Shown: positions 1 to 9,604, counted from the first letter of the stretch. The stretch is 35,262 nt of DNA from Oceanobacillus halotolerans (GCF_010993955.1 NZ_WIXL01000001.1:1-35262), one strand, 5' to 3'. Made by a program: numbers and translations. Notes: generated by a model not told the origin, from the letters alone.

Positions 1-206
1 AGTTGATTGGAGCGTAGGACAGTCGACTCCTGCGGAAAAAACAACAGCTGAAGATCCCACAGGAAGCGGTTTTTGCTTCCGAGGAAGCTGAAGCGTTGTC
101 CGCGGAAAGCGACTGTCCGAAGTGGAAATCAACGGCGCTAATTTATTGCGTATTATACATCTTATATGCATGATGTTTCATACCTGAAAGCAATAATCTT
201 TTAGAA
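1..206 (+). repeat. Family A repeat, copy A1 (right arm; left part lies outside the window)
   Basis: The core resembles a palindromic element (AGTCGACTCCTGCGG near the left, CCGCGGAAAGCGACTG near the right), followed by an outer arm ending CTGAAAGCAATAATCTTTTAGAA. It is almost identical to copy A8 at 26381-26716, about 26 kb away, once the insertion in A8 is removed; I count about five differences over roughly 200 bases. It has no coding capacity. It lies downstream of the spoVG terminator. Confidence 0.85.
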
Positions 207-211
207 TTTCG

Positions 212-246
212 CAAAAAAAGAAGGCTAATCCATAGAAGATTAGACC
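212..246 (-). terminator. Rho-independent terminator of spoVG
   Basis: On the minus strand a stem CTAATC/GATTAG, extended by GG/CC with one bulge, has a 7-base loop. It is followed by CTTC and a run of seven T. It starts 17 bases past the spoVG stop codon. Confidence 0.85.
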
Positions 247-262
247 TCTTGTTGTCCATTGT

Positions 263-553
263 TTAAGAAGCACCTGCTTCTTCATATTCCACTTCGGCTT
301 CACCTGCACGGTGATATTCTTCCAATACTGCATCCTGAATTTTACCACGGGTATTGGAATTAATCGGATGTGCAATATCTCTGAATTCGCCGTCTGGAGT
401 ACGCTTGGAAGGCATTGCTACAAACAAACCGTTGTTTCCATCAATTACACGGATATCATGTACAACAAATTCTTGGTCCAATGTAATCGAAGCAATTGCT
501 CGCATTCTCCCATCTGTATTTACGCGGCGTAATCTAACGTCAGTAACTTCCAT
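263..553 (-). CDS. spoVG: SpoVG, septation/sporulation regulator
   Basis: The 96-residue protein begins [19 protein letters not shown] and matches SpoVG along its whole length, including the conserved central segment around [13 protein letters not shown]. The family is small and nucleic-acid binding and affects asymmetric septation and many post-exponential genes. The ATG is preceded by AAAGGTGGTGAAACATC, a good ribosome site. A SigH promoter lies upstream (590-620) and a terminator directly downstream (212-246), so it is probably monocistronic. In B. subtilis yabJ/ridA lies just upstream in a purR-yabJ-spoVG arrangement; here no yabJ is present. The acidic C-terminus (residues 85-96) varies in the family. 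Confidence 0.97.
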   Translation of the reverse strand: MEVTDVRLRRVNTDGRMRAIASITLDQEFVVHDIRVIDGNNGLFVAMPSKRTPDGEFRDIAHPINSNTRGKIQDAVLEEYHRAGEAEVEYEEAGAS

Positions 554-589
554 GATGTTTCACCACCTTTTCCCTTTTAGCTTAATATC

Positions 590-620
590 AGTATTCAACA
601 AAAGATTGAAAATTCCTGCT
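590..620 (-). promoter_or_regulatory. SigH promoter of spoVG
   Basis: On the minus strand AGCAGGAATTTTC is followed about 11 bases later by TTGAATAC, matching the SigH pattern RNAGGAWWW - N11-12 - RNNGAAWWW. The -35 region resembles the classical B. subtilis spoVG promoter (AGCAGGATTT). The start codon is about 37 bases further on. Confidence 0.8.
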
Positions 621-740
621 TAAAATTAAAAAAAATTCAACTTTTTTGTAAAAAAATACAAAAAAATAAAATCTTCCTCCTTTTCAGAAAGATTATATGG
701 ATAAGTTGTTTCATTTGGCTCTTTTTGTATTCTTTGCTGT

Positions 741-822
741 TTATTAACGTCGCAACATTTTTATAATGCGCAGTAACAATTAGCTTAAATTACCGCTACA
801 GAAAAACATTTTGCTTTCACCA
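741..822 (-). repeat. Family A repeat, decayed fragment A2
   Basis: The fragment carries the marks of the left half of family A: ATGCGCAGTA, then ATTACCGCTACAGAAAAAC and GCTTTCACCAGG. After the last motif it diverges from the D module sequence (GTGCCGG instead of GGCATAAG). It is probably an old copy. Confidence 0.5.
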
Positions 823-845
823 GGTGCCGGAACGATAAGTTACGA

Positions 846-871
846 GGTAAAACTCAAGATGTATACTTGAG
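846..871 (-). terminator. Possible weak terminator after purR
   Basis: On the minus strand a CTCAAG/CTTGAG stem with a 7-base loop is followed by TTTTACC. The stem is only 6 bp, so the call is tentative. Confidence 0.4.
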
Positions 872-893
872 AAAGTTACTTAGAAAACAGTCT

Positions 894-1712
894 TTAATTT
901 TTGTGTGATTGAAAGCTTCCTCTGCTAACTTGTATGTTGTCTTGACTCATTAAATTATGGATTTTGATTAATGATGTATAATCATGGACAATTCGCTCAT
1001 CCTCTTCGTCATCCGCTTCCGCTAACACTCCTATAGCTTGTACATTTGCTTGAAATTCTTTTAATAAACTAGTAATCCCTGTAATTGTTCCACCAGCTTG
1101 CATAAAGTCATCAATGATACAAACATTAGTACCTTCTTTTAGGCTACGTTTTGGAAGTACCATCGTTTGAATTTTACGTGATGAGCCGGAAACGTAATTT
1201 ATGCTAACAGAAGAACCCTCTGTTACTTTTGGATCCCTTCGAACAATCACCACTGGGACATTTAAGAAAGAAGCAACTGCATATGCTAAAGGAATCCCTT
1301 TTGTGGCTACTGTCACAACTGCATCAATTTCCATCTCAGAAAAAACCGAAGCAAAAACATGACCAATTTGACGGACTGTTTTCGGATTACCGAGTATATC
1401 GCTCATATAAATGTACCCACCAGGAAGTATTCGTGAGGAATCGGCTAACATATCACATAGTTGGTCAATAAAGATAAGACTCGCTTCTTCATCATGTGAT
1501 GGAATATATTCTACACCACCACCAGCACCTGAAATACGATGAAGATACCCTAAACCCTCTTCTCTAAATCGTTGATCAATAATATCTAAATCCTCGCTTA
1601 AAGAAGACTTGGCAGCATCAAACTTAGTTGTGAAATAAGGCAAGGATGTGTGCTGACGAGGGTTTGAAATAAAATAATTTGTTAAAGCAACTAAACGGTC
1701 ACTTCGTTTCAT
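894..1712 (-). CDS. purR: PurR, purine operon repressor
   Basis: The 272-residue protein has an N-terminal winged-helix DNA-binding region (about 1-75) and a phosphoribosyltransferase-like effector domain. Its PRPP-binding signature IIDDFMQAGGT lies at 199-209. In Bacillus PurR represses purine synthesis and salvage genes when PRPP is low, by binding PurBoxes. The ATG follows GAGGTGGGAAC, a strong ribosome site. ispE ends 65 bases upstream. A possible PurBox lies between the genes (1724-1736), which would fit autoregulation as in B. subtilis. A TATAAT (minus strand, 1756-1761) has no convincing -35 box. Confidence 0.97.
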   Translation of the reverse strand: MKRSDRLVALTNYFISNPRQHTSLPYFTTKFDAAKSSLSEDLDIIDQRFREEGLGYLHRISGAGGGVEYIPSHDEEASLIFIDQLCDMLADSSRILPGGYIYMSDILGNPKTVRQIGHVFASVFSEMEIDAVVTVATKGIPLAYAVASFLNVPVVIVRRDPKVTEGSSVSINYVSGSSRKIQTMVLPKRSLKEGTNVCIIDDFMQAGGTITGITSLLKEFQANVQAIGVLAEADDEEDERIVHDYTSLIKIHNLMSQDNIQVSRGSFQSHKN

Positions 1713-1723
1713 GTTCCCACCTC

Positions 1724-1736
1724 AAAACCGAATATT
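1724..1736 (+). promoter_or_regulatory. Candidate PurBox upstream of purR
   Basis: AAAACCGAATATT differs from the PurBox consensus AWWWCCGAACWWT at one position. A poorer inverted match (10 of 13) lies at 1756-1768, over the TATAAT. PurR normally uses paired boxes with 16-17 bases between them; here the gap is 19, so the second box is doubtful. Confidence 0.45.
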
Positions 1737-1777
1737 TATTACTGAATATACCATTATTATACGGGTTTAGGCAAGTG

Positions 1778-2635
1778 TTATTCATGACCTAACAAACGGA
1801 CCAGCTTTACTTCATGGCAAAACCCTCGTAATCCATTATATATTCGATGTGCTTTACTACGATGTTCAACTAAACCAAATATTGTCGGCCCACTTCCACT
1901 CATGGAAACTCCTGAGGCACCATATTGAATCATTTTTTCCTTAATCCGTTTTGCTTCTGGATATTGGTTTAATGTAACAGTTTCCAATACATTTCCAACT
2001 TGTCGAGAAAGGCTTGGAAAGTCTTTCTTCTTTATAGCCTTCACAACATCCCGTGTATTTGGGTGAACGATATTGGCTAAATTCAACTGTGGGAAAATAG
2101 TTCGTGTGGAAACACCAATATTTGGTTTTGCTAATATAACCCAACAAGGAGGTGGTGCTGGTAACATACTTAATTTTTCTCCACGTCCTTTAGCTAATGC
2201 AGTTGTACTATACACACAAAAAGGAACATCTGAGCCAATAGATGCGCCAAGTGCAGCTAACTCTTCCTTGTTTAAATCTAATGCCCATAAACGATTTAGA
2301 GCACGTAAAACCGCAGCTGCATCACTACTTCCTCCTCCTAACCCTGCTGATACTGGGATATGTTTTTGAATATTAATTCCAACCCCTGTATCAATTTGGT
2401 AGGTACGTTTTAGTAAGTCAGCAGCTTTATATGCCAAATTACGCTCATCATTTGGAACATATTGATTATCAGCGGTAACTTCTATCCTTTTTTGTTTTAA
2501 CGGATATAATTCAATTCGATCGGCTAAATCAACGGTTGTCATAATCATTTCCACTTCATGAAAACCATCCTCACGCTTATGAAGTACATCTAGCGAAAGG
2601 GTGATTTTCGCTAATGCTTTCTCTAATAGAACCAT
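1778..2635 (-). CDS. ispE: IspE, 4-diphosphocytidyl-2-C-methyl-D-erythritol kinase
   Basis: This GHMP-family kinase phosphorylates CDP-ME in the non-mevalonate (MEP) isoprenoid pathway. The chosen product is 285 residues, beginning [17 protein letters not shown], which lines up with the start of B. subtilis IspE. A GTG nine bases upstream (2644) is an alternative with a poorer ribosome site. The ATP-binding glycine/serine loop [14 protein letters not shown] is at 94-107, and a second GHMP motif (SMSGSGPT) is near the C-terminus. A TACAAT at 2667-2672 (minus strand) could be its -10 box. purR follows on the same strand. Confidence 0.96.
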   Translation of the reverse strand: MVLLEKALAKITLSLDVLHKREDGFHEVEMIMTTVDLADRIELYPLKQKRIEVTADNQYVPNDERNLAYKAADLLKRTYQIDTGVGINIQKHIPVSAGLGGGSSDAAAVLRALNRLWALDLNKEELAALGASIGSDVPFCVYSTTALAKGRGEKLSMLPAPPPCWVILAKPNIGVSTRTIFPQLNLANIVHPNTRDVVKAIKKKDFPSLSRQVGNVLETVTLNQYPEAKRIKEKMIQYGASGVSMSGSGPTIFGLVEHRSKAHRIYNGLRGFCHEVKLVRLLGHE

Positions 2636-2644
2636 TACCGTCAC

Positions 2645-3013
2645 CCACTTATCTAATCTGACTTAAATTGTATCATAAAGTGGAACGACATTCAGTTCGT
2701 TACCTAATTGTGTTTAGTATCGGTCGTTCAATTTGGCCGACTATTGATGTGCGGTACTTAATCTAACATATTTTACCGATCTATATTGCAACACCTCATT
2801 TTGATTGAGGAGTTTTATCTAACAGGTAATATAAATATGACATAACTTTAGCGTGACTTCCTCCTGAAAGTGGAGTATTCTGCTGTAACGAACGAAGCAC
2901 CCAACCTCCATTGAATGAGAAAAAGGCGACTGACTAGAGCGGAATCGGGTGTACCTGTTACGTCGAGATTTATATAGAGTCTGATGCTGAGAAAACAACT
3001 TTCTTACCAAATC
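2645..3013. other. ispE upstream gap, mostly unassigned
   Basis: The stretch holds a candidate ispE -10, a hairpin AACACCTCA/TGAGGAGTT at about 2790-2815 with a T-run on the plus side, and the exact 9-bp inverted pair TAACAGGTA (2820-2828) and TACCTGTTA (2952-2960). I recognise no gene. Repeat C1 begins at 3014. Confidence 0.5.
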
Positions 3014-3133
3014 AGAAAAACTCGCATTCGCTCGTCCTTTAGCGAATGTGTTCGTTTTTCTTATACTTGGGACATTAAAATTTTAGCACGTCGAGTCCAC
3101 TTCTTGGCTAAAATTTTATACTTTCCTAACGTG
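3014..3133 (-). repeat. Family C repeat, copy C1
   Basis: Two hairpins lie in a row. The first pairs CATTCGCT with AGCGAATG inside outer AGAAAAAC/GTTTTTCT arms. The second pairs AAAATTTTAGC with GCTAAAATTTT. The copy ends CCTAACGTG. The same order is present in C2 (4919-5030). Read on the minus strand, the first hairpin is followed by a T-run, so it may work as a terminator. Confidence 0.7.
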
Positions 3134-3140
3134 GAACAAA

Positions 3141-3430
3141 GGCTAGAAGCGCCTTGATCACCCCCGGTTAGAAAACTTGGCTTTTCGCCAAGTGGCGAAA
3201 GCCTTAATTACTTATGCAGTAAGTAGTTTCTTATCTGCCAAGCATAAGCCAAGCCTCGTCGTGGCGTTTTTTGCCACAAAAAGGATTGTCTTATGACCTC
3301 GAGGAGGTAGGCGCTGGCCGATGAAAACTCGTGCGTCCTTATGTCTATCGGCACTAGGACGTCAATCGCTCGAAGCTGGACGTGGCCTTTCCTATATAAG
3401 ACAATAATGAGGCCAACTTTTATACTTCCT
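3141..3430 (+). repeat. Family B repeat, copy B1 (long form)
   Basis: The left end is GGCTAGAAGCGCCTTGATC, followed by a CTTGGCTTTTCGCCAAG hairpin. The right part contains GACCTCGAGGAGGTAGGCGCT. It includes a 57-bp submodule bounded by CCGAT/ATCGG that copy B2 lacks. The element ends in the tail GAGGCCAAC. AGCGCC/GGCGCT form the terminal inverted repeats. No gene is present. Confidence 0.75.
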
Positions 3431-3438
3431 TTTAAAAA

Positions 3439-3464
3439 GGAGCTGCCGAATTTTCGACAGCCCC
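3439..3464 (-). terminator. Terminator of sspF
   Basis: On the minus strand GGGGCTGTCG pairs with CGGCAGCTCC around an AAAATT loop and is followed by TTTTTAAAA. It begins 15 bases after the sspF stop. Confidence 0.9.
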
Positions 3465-3478
3465 ATACATCTGGTTTG

Positions 3479-3652
3479 TTATTTTTGTCCTAATCGTTCC
3501 TCTGCTATTTCAATCGCTCGTTTAACCATGTTTCCTGCATCACGTGACCTAATGCCACCCCAACCTTCTTGTTGGACTGTGTCGTAAAATCCTAATTCTT
3601 TGGCAATTTCCTCTTTCATCTGGTGAGACATGATACCACGTCTTCGGGCCAT
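3479..3652 (-). CDS. sspF: SspF-type small acid-soluble spore protein
   Basis: The 57-residue protein ([20 protein letters not shown]...) matches the alpha/beta-type SASP SspF, with the hallmark stretch [21 protein letters not shown]. Such proteins coat and protect spore DNA and are made in the forespore under SigG. The start at 3652 was chosen because family members begin at this MxRRRG; AAAGGAG lies upstream of it. An in-frame ATG at 3673 overlaps that ribosome site and is unlikely. The gene has its own terminator and lies between veg and ispE as in B. subtilis. I found no convincing SigG promoter by eye. Confidence 0.95.
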   Translation of the reverse strand: MARRRGIMSHQMKEEIAKELGFYDTVQQEGWGGIRSRDAGNMVKRAIEIAEERLGQK

Positions 3653-4033
3653 GAAAGAAACAACTCCTTTCAAAGAGAATTGTTTTACGACATTTTTAGA
3701 ATATGATTAATACAAGAGATTAACCGTGTAATATGTAGACATAATAGGAAATAACTTAAGCATTAAAATTTGTATATTATTTGTAGATAGTGTGCACCAT
3801 CTCATATTATGGCATATACCACATGTAGAATAGAGTTCTCTGTTAAGACACTTGTATATAAAAATTATCTTTTGTATATTATAACTGGTGTACTGATTTA
3901 TTACCTATTGGATTTGTGTGTCCTTCTTTTTGTATATTAAGTTAAATCCTTCCAATAAAATCAGAATGGTGAAATATTATTGTGATTATTCAGTTAATTT
4001 TATATAAAAATAGAAGCAGCAAACATCTGTTCA
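3653..4033. other. veg-sspF gap with repeated 11-mer
   Basis: This AT-rich stretch contains the exact 11-mer TTTGTATATTA three times on the plus strand (3769-3779, 3871-3881, 3929-3939) and a near copy, TTGTATATAAA, at 3852-3862. The repeats could bind a regulator of sspF or simply reflect base composition. No gene is visible. Confidence 0.5.
4013..4032 (-). terminator. Possible terminator of veg
   Basis: On the minus strand GAACAG pairs with CTGCTTC with a bulge, followed by TATTTTTATA, straight after the veg stop. The stem is short. Confidence 0.4.
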
Positions 4034-4297
4034 CTACTCCACAGCAACTGCTTTTGGTCCATCATCCACAAAGCTTAATTCAACTGTCTCTGTTAAAACG
4101 TCTGCATAGCTGTACGAAACACGTTCGAATGCATTTTCATCTTGATCTAGCTCTACAATAAAAACAGAAGGATATGTTTCTGCTAATACGCCAGATCGTT
4201 CAATTGTCTTTCTTCTTCCACCATTTGCCTTTAACCGCAATCGTTTGCCGATATGGCATTCAAGACCTTGCTTAATTTCGATTAATGTTTTAGCCAC
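4034..4297 (-). CDS. veg: Veg protein
   Basis: The 87-residue protein contains the core [19 protein letters not shown] and the [15 protein letters not shown] segment of Veg. B. subtilis Veg is linked to biofilm gene expression and spore outgrowth; its biochemical action is not settled. I chose the GTG start ([12 protein letters not shown]...) because it matches the family N-terminus and is preceded by GAGGTGGGGTATA. An upstream ATG in frame (4348) would overlap the second promoter. Two strong tandem SigA promoters precede it, as for the famous B. subtilis veg promoter. Confidence 0.95.
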   Translation of the reverse strand: MAKTLIEIKQGLECHIGKRLRLKANGGRRKTIERSGVLAETYPSVFIVELDQDENAFERVSYSYADVLTETVELSFVDDGPKAVAVE

Positions 4298-4319
4298 TAT
4301 ACCCCACCTCACTACATAT

Positions 4320-4348
4320 ACTATAACATATGTTCGTTCCATGGTCAA
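4320..4348 (-). promoter_or_regulatory. veg promoter, proximal (SigA)
   Basis: TTGACC, a 17-base spacer and TATAGT on the minus strand. It lies about 35 bases upstream of the GTG start. Confidence 0.75.
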
Positions 4349-4360
4349 ATGAAACTTTTA

Positions 4361-4390
4361 ATTATAACAGTATAGGTTTTTTCATGTCAA
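4361..4390 (-). promoter_or_regulatory. veg promoter, distal (SigA)
   Basis: Perfect TTGACA and TATAAT on the minus strand with an 18-base spacer. Together with the proximal promoter this forms a tandem pair. Confidence 0.8.
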
Positions 4391-4680
4391 TCACTTTTCT
4401 TATGTTTCACCATTATTATTACAAATTGTTAACAAATTATGTATGATAATTGTAAAAAAATGAATACGCTTTCAAAAAAATAGCTTATTTCTTGAAATCC
4501 TGTTTCATTATTACTTTTGCAATTTTGATATACAATGCGACATGCGACGTATTGAAAGTTTGATCTTTTCTCATTTTTAGGATTGAGTGCTTTGTCCAGG
4601 CAAAAATCAGCTGCGCATTTTTGCAATGTATAGGTGATGTGACGTTAAAACAACAACGAAATAAGAAAAGAGCGAACAAA
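4391..4680. other. Unassigned AT-rich gap upstream of veg
   Basis: About 290 bases without a gene. The rest of the veg-yabG gap is filled by B2 and C2. I see no recognisable motif beyond short A/T runs. Confidence 0.5.
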
Positions 4681-4911
4681 AGCTAGAAGCGCCTTGATCA
4701 CCCCCGATTAGAAAACTTGGCTTGTCGCCAAGTGGCGAAAGCCTTATGCAGTAAGAAAGTTTTTCTTATCTGCCAAGCATATGCCAAGGCTCGACGTGGC
4801 GTTTTTTGCGCGTAATGTGGATTGACTTATGACCTCGAGGGGTAGGCGCTGGAGCTGGACGTGGCCTTTCCTATATAAGACGTAATGAGGCCAACTTTTT
4901 ATACTTTCTTA
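4681..4911 (+). repeat. Family B repeat, copy B2 (short form)
   Basis: It has the same ends and inner hairpin as B1. After GGTAGGCGCTGG it continues directly with AGCTGGACGTGG, so the CCGAT/ATCGG submodule of B1 and B3 is absent. It lies on the far side of C2 from yabG. Confidence 0.75.
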
Positions 4912-4918
4912 CCTTTTT

Positions 4919-5030
4919 AGAAAAACTCGCATTCGCTCGTCCTTTAGCGAATATGTTAGTTTTTCTACTTCGGACATTTTAGCAGCATCGAGTATACTTC
5001 TTAGCTAAAATTTTATGCTTTCCTAACGTG
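4919..5030 (-). repeat. Family C repeat, copy C2
   Basis: It has the same two-hairpin layout as C1 and ends CCTAACGTG, a few bases before the yabG terminator. Here C is on the high-coordinate side of B; at sspF it is on the low side, so the units occur in swapped order. Confidence 0.7.
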
Positions 5031-5036
5031 CTAAAA

Positions 5037-5059
5037 AACTCGCCAAATTCGGCGAGCTT
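5037..5059 (-). terminator. Terminator of yabG
   Basis: On the minus strand CTCGCC/GGCGAG stems enclose a 6-base loop and are followed by TTTTTTAG. It starts 7 bases after the yabG stop. Confidence 0.9.
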
Positions 5060-5065
5060 TTTATG

Positions 5066-5938
5066 TTATGAATCTTCCTTATTCTCCTCTGTATAGGGAA
5101 TTCCAGTACGTAATAAACCTTTTGTTTCAATGCCACCCATACCTTTTTCTCCTGTTAACGTGTTTCGTAGCGCATCCCAAACACTTACTTTTTCCATAAA
5201 TGGTGTATAAGCAATTTTAGCAGCTATATAAACAGGATCTAATGCATGAATATTGATACGATGTGGAGAGCTAGCAAAATTTGCTCCAGCTCGAATGAGT
5301 GATTCAAAGTGAGATTGACAAGCACCAGCAAAAATAACAAGTTCATCTAAACTAGGAATTCTTTTACGTGCTTCTTGAACAGTTTCCGCAAAATATTTTG
5401 AATGACGATAAGCACGAAGGTCACTTTTTATGCCTTTATTTTTAGAAAATGAGTCATGTCCTGTAATCACAATAATATTAGGTCGAATCTCATCAATCAA
5501 AGGGCCAATTTTTGTTGGCATCTCTTTTTCATGCGAATGTACACCATGAACCTCTAACCCCATTCGTTGATATAAATGGGTACACTTCCGTAAATACATA
5601 TTGTCTCCGTCTAAATGCAATACTTTAGCTGGAACTTGAAAAAATTTTGTTGGATAGTGGTACCCTTCTGAAGACTGGTATTCCCTTTTTTCTTTCATTA
5701 GTTCATAATCCTGGCGAAACAGACGATAGGAAAATTCCTCTTGCTCTTTTACTTTCTTTCTCCTTTTTGCTAATTCACGTTCTTTGATCCGTACTAAATC
5801 ATTTATGGGAGCATCTGCAACGAGACGTATATTTTCTCCATGTAGGATCACCATATCGCCTGTTACGCTAGCAACGCGAAAAAGAATGTCGTGTTCATAT
5901 GAAACCCGTGTCACAAGTTCTCCTTTTTGAAAGCTCAT
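5066..5938 (-). CDS. yabG: YabG, sporulation-specific protease
   Basis: The 290-residue protein matches YabG, a cysteine protease of the mother cell that trims coat proteins such as SpoIVA and SafA during coat maturation. The N-terminal region (1-60) begins MSFQKGELVTRVSYEHD. The catalytic part (about 110-250) contains IIVITGHDSFSKNKG and ELVIFAGACQSHFE, which carry the likely His and Cys. The ATG follows GTGAGGTGGCTTT. A SigK-type promoter (5984-6012) fits late mother-cell expression, and a terminator follows. It lies between rsmA and veg as in B. subtilis. Confidence 0.96.
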   Translation of the reverse strand: MSFQKGELVTRVSYEHDILFRVASVTGDMVILHGENIRLVADAPINDLVRIKERELAKRRKKVKEQEEFSYRLFRQDYELMKEKREYQSSEGYHYPTKFFQVPAKVLHLDGDNMYLRKCTHLYQRMGLEVHGVHSHEKEMPTKIGPLIDEIRPNIIVITGHDSFSKNKGIKSDLRAYRHSKYFAETVQEARKRIPSLDELVIFAGACQSHFESLIRAGANFASSPHRINIHALDPVYIAAKIAYTPFMEKVSVWDALRNTLTGEKGMGGIETKGLLRTGIPYTEENKEDS

Positions 5939-5983
5939 AAAGCCACCTCACTGTTCGCATTAAGAGGAAACAACTCCTAACCA

Positions 5984-6012
5984 TAGCCTATGTGAGTGAT
6001 TTCACTGTTGTT
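5984..6012 (-). promoter_or_regulatory. SigK promoter of yabG
   Basis: On the minus strand AAC, a 17-base spacer and CATAGGCTA match the SigK pattern mAC - N16-17 - CATAnnnTA. The predicted start is about 38 bases before the ATG. B. subtilis yabG is known to depend on SigK. Confidence 0.75.
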
Positions 6013-6079
6013 CCACTTATCCTGTACGAACAGCTAGAAAACGAATATTACACTTGGGGAATCATGGTCAGTGAACAAA

Positions 6080-6378
6080 AGCTAGAAGCGCCTTGATCAC
6101 CCCCGATTAGAAAACTTGGCTTGTCGCCAAGTGGAGAAAGCCTTAGTTGCACTTATGCAGTAAGAAAGTTTTTCTTATCTGCCAAGCATAAGCCAAGCCT
6201 CGACGTGGCGCTTTTTGCTCGTAATGAGGATTGGCTTATGACCTCGAGGAGGTAGGCGCTGGCCGATGAAAACTCGTGCGTCCTTATGTCTATCGGCACT
6301 AGGACGTCAATCGCTCGAAGCTGGACGTGGCTGTTCCTGTATATGAACAAAATAAAGCCAACTTTTTATACATTCTTA
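6080..6378 (+). repeat. Family B repeat, copy B3 (long form)
   Basis: Its ends match B1 and B2 (AGCTAGAAGCGCC... / ...GGTAGGCGCTGG), it carries the CCGAT/ATCGG submodule and it ends in AAAGCCAACTTTTTATAC. It sits between rsmA and the yabG promoter and provides the only DNA after the rsmA stop. Confidence 0.75.
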
Positions 6379-6392
6379 TCTTTTTAAAAACA

Positions 6393-7833
<1,441 letters not shown>

Positions 7834-7877
7834 TGCTTTATTCCTCTTTTCGTTCTTATTCATACACATTTCTTTTA

Positions 7878-8096
7878 GGCTGTTTTTATAGTACCGTTGA
7901 AAGTAACAACATAACCAATTACGACGCGCATAATTTATATTGAGCGCAGTAGTTTGAACAGATGTCGCACTTATGCCCCTGGTGAAAGCGAAGTGTTTTT
8001 CCGAAGCGGTATTCATAGCTAACACTATTGCGCATCATTCATCTTATATTTCCAAAAGGTTGTATACCTAAAGCAACAATCTTTTAGAAAACAAGA
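7878..8096. repeat. Family A repeat, copy A3
   Basis: The left arm is degenerate (GGCTGTTTTTATAG...GCGCAGTAG). A D-module core follows at 7953-7990 (TTTGAACAGATGTCGCACTT...), and the right arm is ATTGCGCATCATTCATCTT...AGCAACAATCTTTTAGAAAAC. The copy lies directly upstream of rnmV and creates an artificial N-terminal extension of its frame. Confidence 0.75.
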
Positions 8097-8101
8097 AAAT
8101 G

Positions 8102-8142
8102 AAAAATACTCTTATCACTATAACATGATAAGAGTATTTTTT
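8102..8142 (-). terminator. Terminator of yabE, bidirectional
   Basis: A 16-bp stem (AAAAATACTCTTATCA with its complement) encloses an 8-base loop. A and T flanks allow it to act on both strands. It separates yabE from rnmV. Confidence 0.9.
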
Positions 8143-8168
8143 AATAATTTATACGTCTTTGTTGCCGT

Positions 8169-9371
8169 TTAATCTAACACTTTTACTTTTACTGTTTTAC
8201 TTCCAAAGCTATAGGCAGCTGACTTTGATGGAAAGTGTAAGTCAACACGTTTTCCATTTATATTTCCACCAGTGTCACCAGCAATTGCTTCCCCATAACC
8301 TTCTACCCATACTCTTGAGCCAAGTGGAATAACGTTTGGATCAACTGCAACTACTTTTTTATTTGGGTTTGCTTTTAAATTAATACCTGTTGCAGTATAA
8401 CCAGAACAACCGCCACATGATGCCGTATATGCACTTGCATGCATGGTCATTGTCTTGCCTGATCCACTTTCATTCGAATTACTGCTAGATAAGGTTTTTA
8501 AATTTTGCTTCGGTTCTTTTGTTCCTACAGCTACAACGCGATTTTTACTTTCCTGAATAACTTCTTCCTTCACTAATTCGCGATTTACTTCTTCACCATT
8601 TTCCTTGGTGATTTCGTATACCTTTTTGACTTTTCCTTCTTGCCCTTGAGTGATAACCTGCTCTTTTCCTTTTTCGATTGAATCATCATTTTTTCGTTCT
8701 GTTTCAAAAGCAACTGCTTCTTCCACTTCAACTTCTTCCTTTTCCACACGGACAATTTTAATCAAATCATCTTGTTTTACGGTTTTCTTAAGGCCTGGGT
8801 CTACTTTATCTAGATCTTCATCTATATTAATCTCTTCTTCAGCTAATAATTCTTTTACTGTTCCACCTGTTGTCCATACATTGTATTTCTCTTTTGTCCC
8901 ATTTTTTATTGTGACTTCAAATGCCTTATCGATCGTTAATTGTAATCCATCTTCTATGTCATCTGTCACATCATGGGATACATCATCATAATCTGATACT
9001 GTAAGATTGTTTTCTTTTAAGAATGCCTCAATTGTATCAACAGTTGTATAATATACTTGTTCTTCATCATCTATTGTAACCGTAACTTGCTTTGCTGTTT
9101 TGTAGTCAATTTCCATCCCAGATTCAATTGGTTCTTCTGGATCGTGGGAGATTGCATCATGTTCTCCAACATCAATTCCCTCTTCCTTAAGTAACTCTTC
9201 TACTGTATCGGAAGCAGTTTTCACAGTTTGTGCTTCCCCGTTGTCAATAAGTGTTACTTCTACTTTAGAAGCTTGAACAATGACAATACTAGAAAAAACA
9301 ACTAATGCTAAGACTCCAATACCTGAAATAACGAATTTCTGTTTCGACAATAGCTTTGAAATAAATTTCAT
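8169..9371 (-). CDS. yabE: YabE, G5/3D-domain cell-wall protein (RpfB-like)
   Basis: The 400-residue exported protein has an N-terminal membrane anchor/signal (residues 14-34), three DUF348 repeats (about 36-77, 93-134, 150-190), a G5 domain (about 205-285), a Ser-rich linker (292-306) and a 3D domain (308-398). The three conserved aspartates of the 3D domain lie in VAVDP, AGDTGG and VDLHF. Its homologue YabE is viewed as a resuscitation-factor-like wall enzyme, probably a lytic transglycosylase, under cell-envelope-stress control in B. subtilis. The ATG follows AAAGGAGGCAAGC. It has a strong terminator downstream. Activity on peptidoglycan is known for the family and not visible here. Confidence 0.93.
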   Translation of the reverse strand: MKFISKLLSKQKFVISGIGVLALVVFSSIVIVQASKVEVTLIDNGEAQTVKTASDTVEELLKEEGIDVGEHDAISHDPEEPIESGMEIDYKTAKQVTVTIDDEEQVYYTTVDTIEAFLKENNLTVSDYDDVSHDVTDDIEDGLQLTIDKAFEVTIKNGTKEKYNVWTTGGTVKELLAEEEINIDEDLDKVDPGLKKTVKQDDLIKIVRVEKEEVEVEEAVAFETERKNDDSIEKGKEQVITQGQEGKVKKVYEITKENGEEVNRELVKEEVIQESKNRVVAVGTKEPKQNLKTLSSSNSNESGSGKTMTMHASAYTASCGGCSGYTATGINLKANPNKKVVAVDPNVIPLGSRVWVEGYGEAIAGDTGGNINGKRVDLHFPSKSAAYSFGSKTVKVKVLD

Positions 9372-9531
9372 GCTTCTTGCCTCCTTTATCGAACTCGATT
9401 ATATAGAGATCTATATGTGAAGTCAAAAGAATTCCGTTTACGATTAGATTACAATTGGGTTACATAAGTTGTTCCAAGATTCATACAAGGCTAGAAGCAC
9501 TGATATAAAGGGGATTTAAAGCATTAAAAAA

Positions 9532-9555
9532 GAGACTGAATAGTAAATCAATCCC
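9532..9555 (-). terminator. Terminator of tatD
   Basis: On the minus strand GGGATTGA pairs with TCAGTCTC (two G-T pairs) and is followed by six T. It lies about 50 bases after the tatD stop. Confidence 0.75.
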
Positions 9556-9604
9556 TTTCTTATCGTATAAAACTTCATAAATTTATATAGATTTCACCTT
9601 CTGA

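Larger units (their letters stand above)
554..893. other. purR-spoVG gap without yabJ
   Basis: The gap is 340 bases long. It holds the spoVG SigH promoter (590-620), an AT-rich stretch at 620-670, a decayed family A arm (about 741-822) and a small hairpin past purR. No reading frame resembling YabJ/RidA is found on either strand. Confidence 0.75.

Noticed and set aside
2820-2960. Inverted pair TAACAGGTA/TACCTGTTA as ends of an element
   Set aside because: Only 9 bp are inverted, no duplication flanks them and the sequence between is not found elsewhere in the window.
2819-3010. 63-codon minus-strand frame upstream of ispE
   Set aside because: Composition is not protein-like, there is no ribosome site, and it ends at the edge of repeat C1.
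6153-6350. 65-codon frame past rsmA
   Set aside because: It is the minus strand of repeat B3, with no ribosome site or similarity.
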